Shown here: in pieces, positions 32,324-37,901 of the stretch
How positions within the stretch are numbered: position 1 is the stretch's first letter
Layout: each line of letters begins with the position of its first letter
Origin: an uncultured Clostridia bacterium
GTDB lineage: Bacteria; Bacillota; Clostridia; Christensenellales; Borkfalkiaceae
Assembly (NCBI GenBank): GCA_944354265.1
Contig: CALVPX010000013.1
Span: forward strand, 1-37,901
Direction: 5' to 3'
DNA length: 37,901 nucleotides
The notes under the pieces: generated by a model
Databases searched by the model: none
What the model was told of the DNA's origin: nothing
What the model saw: the letters and a program-made list of their open reading frames with translations, nothing else
Position numbers and translations under genes: made by a program

Positions 32324-32376
32324 ATTTCACTCCGCGTAAGCGGAATTTCACACACAGCGTAAGCTGTGTATTTCAC
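32324..32376 (+). repeat. R3 modular hairpin array 2
   Basis: The order is ATTTCAC (32324), hairpin TCCGC-GTAA-GCGGA, ATTTCAC (32345), hairpin ACACAGC-GTAA-GCTGTGT, ATTTCAC (32370). Both loops are GTAA, a stable GNRA tetraloop in RNA. The array lies just past the stop codon of the minus-strand gene at 32379, so it is in that gene's 3' flank. Confidence 0.8.
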
Positions 32377-32378
32377 TT

Positions 32379-32639
32379 TTACAAGACAATATTTTCAAGC
32401 ACAAGCTTGTCAAAGTCGACCGATTCGGCAAAGTCACGGGGAATAAATTTTACCGTGTTGAACTTTGCGTAGTTGAAAATGTGCGTCTTTAAAAGCACGG
32501 GGGTGGCAATGTCAAGCTCCTCGCAGATGTCCGCAAGGTAGTTGAAAAATGACGAGTACGCAAATTTATCCACGCGCTCGTAGGTGACTTGTTTTATTAT
32601 TTTGCCATCCTTGATGACCTTTCCCCAAATTCTGAACAT
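32379..32639 (-). CDS. Small conserved protein of unknown function
   Basis: This 86-residue protein (MFRIWGKVIKDGKIIKQVTY and on) resembles a small hypothetical protein seen repeatedly in Clostridia, with an opening of the form M-[YF]-R-[IL]-WGK. No catalytic motif, membrane segment or signal is visible. Near the start there is only GAGGGT directly before the ATG. It lies beside an R3 array and is not in an operon with its neighbours. I assign no function. Confidence 0.75.
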   Translation of the reverse strand: MFRIWGKVIKDGKIIKQVTYERVDKFAYSSFFNYLADICEELDIATPVLLKTHIFNYAKFNTVKFIPRDFAESVDFDKLVLENIVL

Positions 32640-32715
32640 ACCCTCATTTTAACAGAAAACTCCCCCGTTGTAAATGCTTTTTCGTCTTTTGCGCGCTTTA
32701 AAAAAATTTATATTA

Positions 32716-32744
32716 TTGACAAAACGGCGCATAAGATATAAAAT
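32716..32744 (+). promoter_or_regulatory. Promoter of the Lrp gene
   Basis: TTGACA (32716-32721), 17 bases, then TAAAAT (32739-32744) make a strong sigma-A promoter about 64 bases upstream of the start codon. Confidence 0.8.
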
Positions 32745-32766
32745 AATAGAAATATCTTTTATTTGC

Positions 32767-32792
32767 GCGGCGGGGCGCACGCGCCCCGCCGC
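32767..32792 (+). promoter_or_regulatory. Hairpin in the Lrp leader beside the ribosome binding site
   Basis: GCGGCGGGGCGC (32767-32778) pairs exactly with 32781-32792 and ends a few bases before AAAGGA. It lies between promoter and ribosome binding site, has no T run, and may stabilise the mRNA or control translation. Confidence 0.6.
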
Positions 32793-32807
32793 TGAAAGGA
32801 AAAGCTT

Positions 32808-33299
32808 ATGGAAAAAATTGAACGCGACATAGTTGCCATTCTCACGGCCGACTCCCGCGCGGGCGCGGCCAAAATTGCCGCCATGCTCGGCATCTCACAG
32901 CATGAGGCCGCAGAGCGGATCAAGAAGCTCGAGGACGACGGCATAATCGTCAAGTACACCGCCATCGTCAACGAGGATGCCTTCGACGAGGACATAGTTG
33001 AAGCGCTGATAGAGGTAAAGGTCACTCCCCAACGCGGCTCCGGCTTCGACGCCATCGCCGAGGAGATCGCCGCCCACGACGAGGTAAAAAATTTATACCT
33101 CATGTCGGGCGCATACGATTTGGCCGTTATCGTCGCGGGCAAGTCGTTAAAGTCCATCTCCCGCTTTGTGTCCGAAAGGATTTCCACCTACGACAACGTG
33201 CTCTCCACCGCTACCCACTTCATTTTAAAGAAGTACAAGGTAGAGGGTGCGCTCATGAAGAGCGACGAGGGCACGGAGAGGCTGTCGGTACAGCCCTAA
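32808..33299 (+). CDS. Lrp/AsnC family transcriptional regulator
   Basis: Lrp/AsnC proteins sense amino acids and regulate their metabolism. The 163-residue product has an N-terminal helix-turn-helix (IVAILTADSRAGAAKIAAML, then SQHEAAERIKKLEDDGII). An AsnC-type ligand-binding RAM domain spans about 65-150 (VEALIEVKVTP, LYLMSGAYDLAVIVAG). Length is standard. AAAGGA precedes the ATG. The aminotransferase gene at 33699 follows on the same strand after a 400-base repeat-filled gap. The pair is plausibly one regulon (inference). Confidence 0.93.
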   Translation: MEKIERDIVAILTADSRAGAAKIAAMLGISQHEAAERIKKLEDDGIIVKYTAIVNEDAFDEDIVEALIEVKVTPQRGSGFDAIAEEIAAHDEVKNLYLMSGAYDLAVIVAGKSLKSISRFVSERISTYDNVLSTATHFILKKYKVEGALMKSDEGTERLSVQP

Positions 33300-33304
33300 A
33301 GCAA

Positions 33305-33516
33305 TTAACGCAAGTCTTGGCTGGCGCCGCCTGCGACTTGCCGTTATTTTGAGGAGCTCCGCTCCTCGGCGCACAATCTAAAAGTGCCCTCAATTATATA
33401 ATTGTGCGCCTTCACCTCAGGCGAGCTCGCTAACGCGACAAATTGGGGCCGCTTAACGGCGGAAATGAATTCTGCCTTGCGACATAATTTATGCGCCGTT
33501 GGCGCAGAACCACATT
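33305..33516 (+). repeat. R4 multi-stem element, copy C
   Basis: The order is TTAAC, stem I (GCAAGTC/GACTTGC), CGTTAT, stem II (GAGGAGC/GCTCCTC), stem III (GGCGCACAAT/ATTGTGCGCC with GTGCCCTCAATTA inside), CTTCAC, stem IV (TCGC/GCGA), CAAATTGGGG and a terminal GCGCC/GGCGC hairpin. It starts six bases past the Lrp stop. Confidence 0.85.
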
Positions 33517-33648
33517 GAAGCCCCCTTTGTGTAAAGGGGGGATTGAAGGGGGGATTGTCATACTGAGCGGAGGCACGAAGTGCCGTAGTCGAATGTATCT
33601 GGCGGGTCTCACACCGGGCGAGATGTTTCAACTTTGCTCAACATGACA
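33517..33648 (+). repeat. R2 half copy followed by an R5 repeat
   Basis: 33517-33556 is an R2 half copy like that at 30633. 33557-33648 starts TGTCATACTGAGCGG and ends GCTCAACATGACA, giving near-inverted termini (R5, related copy at 26669). Confidence 0.75.
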
Positions 33649-33698
33649 AAGTGCACCTTGTTAATTACTGTAATTTGAAATAATACCTACATATCATT

Positions 33699-34871
33699 AT
33701 GCGTTCTTTTATCAACAAGCGCTCGGCGGAGCTCAAGCCGAGCGGCATAAGAAAATTTTTTGACATAGTTTCAGAGATGGACGGGGCTATCTCGCTCGGT
33801 GTGGGCGAGCCCGACTTTGTCACGCCATGGTCCATACGCGACGCGGCTATCCGCTCGGTCAAGCGCGGCCTCACCCAATACACGGGCAACAGGGGCCTGC
33901 CCGAACTGCGCAAAAATATCTGCAGGTATCTTTGCGAGCGCTTCTCCATTCCCGCCGACCCCGCCCACACCCTCGTCACTGTCGGCGCTAGCGAGGCCAT
34001 AGATTTAACCTTGCGCGCCATCTGCGAGGAGGGGGACGAAATTCTCGTTCCCGAGCCCTGCTATGTGTCATATGCGCCCTCGGTCTCCCTTTCGGGCGGC
34101 ACCCCCGTCGCCGTGCACTGCGTCGCCGACAACGACTTCGTGCTCACCCCCGAACAGCTCAAAGCCGCCATAACGCCCAAAACAAAGGCGCTCATTTTGG
34201 CTTACCCCAACAACCCCACGGGCGCAATAATGACGCGCGAACAGCTTGAGGCGATAATTCCCGTAATCGAGGAGCACGACCTCTTGGTCATATCCGACGA
34301 AATTTATGCCGAGCTGACCTACGTCGGCAAGCACGTTTCAATAGCTTCGCTGAAGGATATGTCCGCACGAACGGTGGTAATCAGCGGTTTTTCAAAGGCA
34401 TTCGCCATGACGGGATGGCGCGTGGGCTTTGTGTGCGCCCCTCCCGAAATCGACGAAGCAATGTTCAAAATTCATCAATACACCATAATGTGCGCGCCGA
34501 GGGTCAGCCAACACGCCGCAAACGCGGCGCTCGCCGAGGGCTTCACCGACGGCTTTGCCGTCGTCGAGGAGATGGTCGAAGAGTACGCCCGCCGCGGGCG
34601 CTTCCTCGCCAATGCCTTCAACTCCATGGGTCTGAAGTGCTTCATGCCCAAGGGCGCCTTCTATGTGTTCCCCTCCGTGGCCTCCACGGGTCTTACGGGC
34701 GACGAGTTTGCAAACGGCCTCCTCCGCTCGCAAAAGGTGGCCGTCGTGCCCGGTTCGGCGTTCGGCGACGCGGGTTTGTACCATGTGCGCTGCTCCTACG
34801 CCACCTCTATGGCGCAGCTTTCAGAGGCGATAGACCGCATTTCGCGGTTCATAGAGAGCATAAAGAGGTAA
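33699..34871 (+). CDS. Class I/II pyridoxal-phosphate aminotransferase
   Basis: The 390-residue protein is a fold-type I aminotransferase, likely acting on aspartate, alanine or aromatic amino acids. It shows YPNNPTG (about 169-175), the PLP-contacting Asp in VISDEIYAE (Asp200) and the Schiff-base Lys in ISGFSKAFAMTGWRVGF (Lys233). VRCSYAT near the end carries the carboxylate-binding Arg. Length is normal. No ribosome binding site is evident before the ATG. It follows the Lrp regulator and may be its target. Substrate cannot be fixed from sequence alone. Confidence 0.9.
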   Translation: MRSFINKRSAELKPSGIRKFFDIVSEMDGAISLGVGEPDFVTPWSIRDAAIRSVKRGLTQYTGNRGLPELRKNICRYLCERFSIPADPAHTLVTVGASEAIDLTLRAICEEGDEILVPEPCYVSYAPSVSLSGGTPVAVHCVADNDFVLTPEQLKAAITPKTKALILAYPNNPTGAIMTREQLEAIIPVIEEHDLLVISDEIYAELTYVGKHVSIASLKDMSARTVVISGFSKAFAMTGWRVGFVCAPPEIDEAMFKIHQYTIMCAPRVSQHAANAALAEGFTDGFAVVEEMVEEYARRGRFLANAFNSMGLKCFMPKGAFYVFPSVASTGLTGDEFANGLLRSQKVAVVPGSAFGDAGLYHVRCSYATSMAQLSEAIDRISRFIESIKR

Positions 34872-34918
34872 ATATGCGGGCGCTTCGCCCGCGTGAAAGG
34901 CGCGTAAATAACCTATTT

Positions 34919-35008
34919 TTGTCATTTCGACCGAAGCGCAATCATTGCGCGGAGCGGAGAAATCCCCCAAACGGAGTCAAGACTTCGTTCACGCAGATTT
35001 CTCCAAAT
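34919..35008. repeat. R1 family repeat, left part, joined to R2
   Basis: Starts GTCATTTCGACCGAAGCGC with GAGAAATCCCCCAAACGGAG and ATTTCTCCAAATTATA, then R2 begins at once. The junction is the same as at 1910 and 3790. Confidence 0.7.
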
Positions 35009-35012
35009 TATA

Positions 35013-35293
35013 GGCTCCCTTGTGTAAAGGGAGCTGTCGCAGGCGAGCTTGCGAAACTGTGACTGAGGGATTGTTACCTTATTTTATTAACTACGGCGCC
35101 TACGCCGCCTACAATCCCCCCTCGGTTTGCTGAAGCAAACCTTCTCGCCGCCATTAAGGTAATGGCATGGCGGATCGGTCACCGTTCGCGCCTTGCACTT
35201 TGCGCTCACTCATCTCACCTCGGCACGCACAACGGGTATCCGTTGTGCTATGAAGTGCCTCGTTCGTCCCCCCTTTACACAAGAGGGGCTCCG
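35013..35293. repeat. R2 family repeat, copy e, interrupted by extra hairpins
   Basis: The left end starts GGCTCCCTTGTGTAAAGG with the GTCGCAG/CTGTGAC hairpin. The right end (CCCCCCTTTACACAAGAGG, near 35270) is separated by about 150 bases that other copies lack. The insert holds further hairpins such as GGTTTGC/GCAAACC and CACAACGG/CCGTTGTG. Confidence 0.75.
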
Positions 35294-35314
35294 ATAGTGT
35301 TCTGCTTCGCAGTC

Positions 35315-35344
35315 GTTGCTAGACAAGACTTGCCGTTAACAGGT
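35315..35344 (-). repeat. R4 remnant (stem I part) after R2 copy e
   Basis: On the minus strand TTAACGGCAAGTCTTG resembles the start of R4 copy C. As at 2057, a stem-I-only remnant lies next to the right end of an R2 copy. Confidence 0.5.
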
Positions 35345-35353
35345 TTTATTTAT

Positions 35354-35382
35354 TTGACAAAAATTTGCGTAGAATATATAAT
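35354..35382 (+). promoter_or_regulatory. Consensus promoter of greA-lysS
   Basis: TTGACA (35354-35359), exactly 17 bases, then TATAAT (35377-35382). The leader to greA is about 110 bases. Confidence 0.85.
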
Positions 35383-35392
35383 AGTGTAAACG

Positions 35393-35430
35393 GATATGTG
35401 GAAGGGATATTTTTATTCCGGCCACATATC
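35393..35430 (+). promoter_or_regulatory. Attenuator-like hairpin in the greA leader
   Basis: GATATGTGG (35393-35401) pairs with CCACATATC (35422-35430), followed by TTTATTTAT. It begins about three bases after the expected transcription start. It could be a 5' stabilising stem or a weak terminator acting in attenuation. Confidence 0.55.
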
Positions 35431-35500
35431 TTTATTTATAGCGGGCATGACCGCGCAATTAAGCAATTTATATCAATAAGAGGTTTTTAAAAAAAGCAAA

Positions 35501-35968
35501 ATGTCAGAACAGTTTGTAATGACCCAAAAGAATCTTGACGATTTAAAGGAAGAACTTGAGTATCTCGTCAAAGTAAAGCGCCCCGAAATTATCGAGCGCA
35601 TCGCCGAGGCCCGCTCCCACGGCGACCTTTCGGAAAACGCCGAATACGACGCCGCCCGCGAAGAGCAGCGCTCCAACGAGGGCAAGATAGCCGAAATCGA
35701 GTATCAGATCAAAAACGCCGTCATTCAGGAAGAAATCACCGACAATTCCTACGTTCACCTCAACTCCATAGTCACCGTCTACGACGAGGAGTTCGGTGAG
35801 GAGGAAACTTACACCATCTCCTCCGTCACCGACGTCGACGTAATGAACAACAAGATCTCCTCCGAATCCCCCGTCGGCGCGGCTCTCATGCGCCACAAGA
35901 AGGGCGAAGAGGTGCTCGTCGCCTCTCCCGAGGGCGAATATAAGCTCAAGATTTTAAATATCAGATAA
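35501..35968 (+). CDS. greA: Transcription elongation factor GreA
   Basis: GreA rescues backtracked RNA polymerase by stimulating transcript cleavage. The 155-residue product has the N-terminal coiled coil whose tip carries the acidic GDLSENAEYDAAREEQ motif (about 44-59). A C-terminal FKBP-like domain ends with SPVGAALMRHKKGEEVLV. Length is normal. The ribosome binding site is weak. It starts an operon with lysS, a common clostridial pairing, under a consensus promoter. Confidence 0.96.
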   Translation: MSEQFVMTQKNLDDLKEELEYLVKVKRPEIIERIAEARSHGDLSENAEYDAAREEQRSNEGKIAEIEYQIKNAVIQEEITDNSYVHLNSIVTVYDEEFGEEETYTISSVTDVDVMNNKISSESPVGAALMRHKKGEEVLVASPEGEYKLKILNIR

Positions 35969-36026
35969 TTACACCCGCAAATATTGTCGAATTATAAGTT
36001 TCACGTCGAACATAAAGGACTTTTTT

Positions 36027-37547
36027 ATGGAAGAAAAGAATAACACCCCCAACACCATTCCCACCGAAGAGGAAGAACTCCTCGCCGAACAGGCGCGTAT
36101 ACGCAGGGAAAAACTCGCCAAACTCATCTCCGAGGGCAACAACCCCTACGAAAAGACAAAGTACACCGTCACCGCCAATTCAACCTATATAAAGGATAAT
36201 TTCGACGCCTTGGAGGGCAAGGAAGTGTCCATTGCGGGCAGGCTCATGTCCCGCCGCATAATGGGCAAGGCCTCCTTTTCGCACATCTCCGACCGAGACG
36301 GCCTCATTCAGATATATGTCAAGCGCGACGACGTCGGCGAGGCCGACTACATGGCGTATAAAAAGGACTACGACATAGGCGATATCGTCGGCGTAAGGGG
36401 CTATGTATTCAAGACGCAGACGGGCGAAGTCTCCGTTCACTGCAACCATATCGAGATGCTGTCCAAGTCCCTCCTGCCACTGCCCGAAAAGCAGCACGGC
36501 CTGACCAATATGGACATCAAGTACCGTCAGCGCGACCTTGACTTAATCGTCAATCCCGAGGTGAGAAAGACCTTTATAACCCGCTCCAAGGTAATGCGTG
36601 AAATCAGGGCTTATCTCGACAATTTGGACTATTTGGAGGTGGATACCCCCGTTCTCAACACCCTTGAAATAGGAGCGGCCGCCCGCCCCTTCAAGACCCA
36701 TCACAACGCCCTCGACATCGACATGTACCTGAGAATCGAAACCGAGCTCTACTTAAAGAGACTGATAGTCGGCGGGCTTGAGCGCGTGTACGAGGTCGGC
36801 CGTATCTTCCGCAACGAGGGCATGGACGCCTTCCACAACCCCGAGTTCACCACGGTTGAAATGTATCAGGCGTATACAGACTATATGGGCATGATGGACC
36901 TCATCGAGGACATGTACAGAAACATAACCCTCAACGTCTGCGGCACCACCAAAATAACCTATCAGGGCACCGAGATAGACATGGGCGCCAAGTGGGCGCG
37001 CATGACCATGAAGGAGGCCGTAAAGAAGGCCTGCGGCGCCGACTACGACAGCTGGGCGGACGACTCCGCCGCCCGCGAGTGCGCAAAGGCCTTGGGCTGC
37101 GAAGTTCCCGAGGGAGAAAGGGCAACAAAGGGTCACGTCCTCATTGCACTCTTCGAAGAATATGTAGAGGGCAACCTCATTCAGCCCACCATAATTTACG
37201 ACTATCCCGTAGAAAACTCCCCCCTCGCCAAGCGCAAGGCCTCCGACCCCGCCTTCACCGAGAGGTTTGAATACTTCATCTGTGCCCACGAATTCGGCAA
37301 CGCCTTCTCCGAGCTCAACGATCCCATAGACCAAAAGGCGCGCTTCGTCAAGCAGATAGAGGAAAAGAAAAAGCAGGAACCCGGCTGCAACGCGCAGGTA
37401 GACGAGGACTTCGTCACCGCCTTGGAGTACGGCCTTCCCCCCACCGGCGGCCTCGGCATGGGCGTCGACCGCCTCGTCATGCTGCTGACGGACAGCAGCA
37501 CGATAAGGGATGTGATACTTTTCCCCACTATGAAACCAAAAAAATAA
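36027..37547 (+). CDS. lysS: Lysyl-tRNA synthetase, class II
   Basis: LysS charges tRNA-Lys. The 506-residue product has an N-terminal OB-fold anticodon-binding domain (about 60-165, VSIAGRLMSRRIMGKASF). The class II catalytic core has motif 2 (FRNEGMDAFHNPEFTTVEMY, about 273-292) and motif 3 (GLGMGVDRLVMLL, near 477). An N-terminal acidic stretch (about 1-40) is typical. Length is normal. AAAGGAC precedes the ATG. It follows greA by 58 bases with no terminator between, so the two are co-transcribed. Confidence 0.96.
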   Translation: MEEKNNTPNTIPTEEEELLAEQARIRREKLAKLISEGNNPYEKTKYTVTANSTYIKDNFDALEGKEVSIAGRLMSRRIMGKASFSHISDRDGLIQIYVKRDDVGEADYMAYKKDYDIGDIVGVRGYVFKTQTGEVSVHCNHIEMLSKSLLPLPEKQHGLTNMDIKYRQRDLDLIVNPEVRKTFITRSKVMREIRAYLDNLDYLEVDTPVLNTLEIGAAARPFKTHHNALDIDMYLRIETELYLKRLIVGGLERVYEVGRIFRNEGMDAFHNPEFTTVEMYQAYTDYMGMMDLIEDMYRNITLNVCGTTKITYQGTEIDMGAKWARMTMKEAVKKACGADYDSWADDSAARECAKALGCEVPEGERATKGHVLIALFEEYVEGNLIQPTIIYDYPVENSPLAKRKASDPAFTERFEYFICAHEFGNAFSELNDPIDQKARFVKQIEEKKKQEPGCNAQVDEDFVTALEYGLPPTGGLGMGVDRLVMLLTDSSTIRDVILFPTMKPKK

Positions 37548-37901
37548 TCCGCACATATATGCGTCGCGATACATTGTCGCGTTTACGGGTTTGCTCAGTC
37601 ACTTACCTCTTAGTAAGCTCCTTCGCAACTTCCGCACGCTCCGCGTCTCGCTCGCATCTCTGCACGGATTTCGTAGACCGAAGATAGGTGTGCACCCTCA
37701 TTGTCTTGCTCGCTTCTGAACACAAATTTCGTAGACCGGGGTTTAAATAATCCTCGAATTACTCGCTTCTCCGCACAAATTGTCGACCGAGCCTCTCTTT
37801 GTCCCCCTTGTGTAAAGGGGGGACGACAGATTATAATTTGAAGTGCAACACCTATAAAAAAAGAGACAACGTCGCTTCTTTAGTGTAAAATGTAAGTGAC
37901 C
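37548..37901. other. Non-coding tail with degenerate 30-base units and an R2 fragment
   Basis: No gene is visible. Three related units of about 28-30 bases start at 37651, 37709 and 37762, each beginning CTCGC(A/T)TCT and ending in GACCG after an A-rich or ATTTCG core. An R2 end piece (CCCCCTTGTGTAAAGGGG) follows at about 37802. The final 50 bases look like AT-rich upstream sequence of a gene outside the window. Confidence 0.55.

Noticed and set aside
36753..37574. Minus-strand frame of about 270 codons opposite lysS
   Set aside because: Antisense shadow of lysS caused by C-rich third positions; no start signal or family motif.

Overview
The window looks like the replication-origin neighbourhood of an endospore-forming, low-to-mid GC Bacillota genome, most likely a gut clostridial lineage. 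Support for this is the set of sporulation and germination genes (spoIIR, sleB, ypeB, yyaC) together with dnaN, rpmH, rnpA, yidD, yidC, jag, rsmG, parA, parB and parS-like sites, plus strong GGAGG-type ribosome binding sites. The species cannot be named from the sequence. dnaA, mnmE and mnmG are not in the window, so the classical origin gene order is rearranged.

Layout. 0.1-3.5 kb: an unrecognised membrane protein and a cytoplasmic GH43 glycosidase (minus strand). 4.1-7.2 kb: a forespore block, spoIIR-sleB-ypeB (plus strand). 7.6-9.1 kb: an ABC exporter pair. 9.1-9.94 kb: non-coding DNA with several DnaA-box-like 9-mers. 9.9-15.5 kb (minus strand): a DUF2156-GNAT fusion, parB, parA and ftsH. 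15.6-17.05 kb: a 1.4 kb AT-rich non-coding stretch with three parS-like sites and DnaA-box-like words. 17.0-19.4 kb: yyaC, a YpsA-like SLOG protein and rsmG. 19.8-24.25 kb: dnaN, then the rpmH-rnpA-yidD-yidC-jag operon under a consensus promoter. 24.26-25.4 kb: a frameshifted GIY-YIG gene between two 140 bp near-identical repeats, a cluster of hairpins and a preQ1-I-like riboswitch. 25.5-37.5 kb: queT, a small XRE regulator, pckG, an unrecognised two-domain protein, a permuted NlpC/P60-like protein, a DUF378 protein, a small conserved protein, an Lrp regulator, an aminotransferase, and greA-lysS.

The most unusual content lies between the genes. At least five repeat families recur, often nested: R1 (TGTCATTTCGA ends), R2 (TTGTGTAAAGGG arms), R3 (arrays of different hairpins joined by a fixed 7-nt linker AHTTCAC), R4 (a ~200 bp multi-stem element starting TTAAC, in three full copies whose stems differ in sequence but keep pairing) and R5 (TCATACTGAGC ends). 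The covarying stems of R4 and R2 and the modular R3 arrays indicate selection for, or a mechanism maintaining, hairpin structure rather than sequence. I do not recognise R3 or R4 as named families.

How the genes fit together. ParA/ParB and the parS-like sites segregate the origin. dnaN and the rpmH operon supply replication clamp, ribosome, RNase P and membrane-insertase functions. SpoIIR signals from forespore to mother cell, while SleB and YpeB prepare cortex lysis for germination. QueT imports a queuosine precursor under riboswitch control. PckG, Lrp and the aminotransferase belong to central carbon and amino-acid metabolism.
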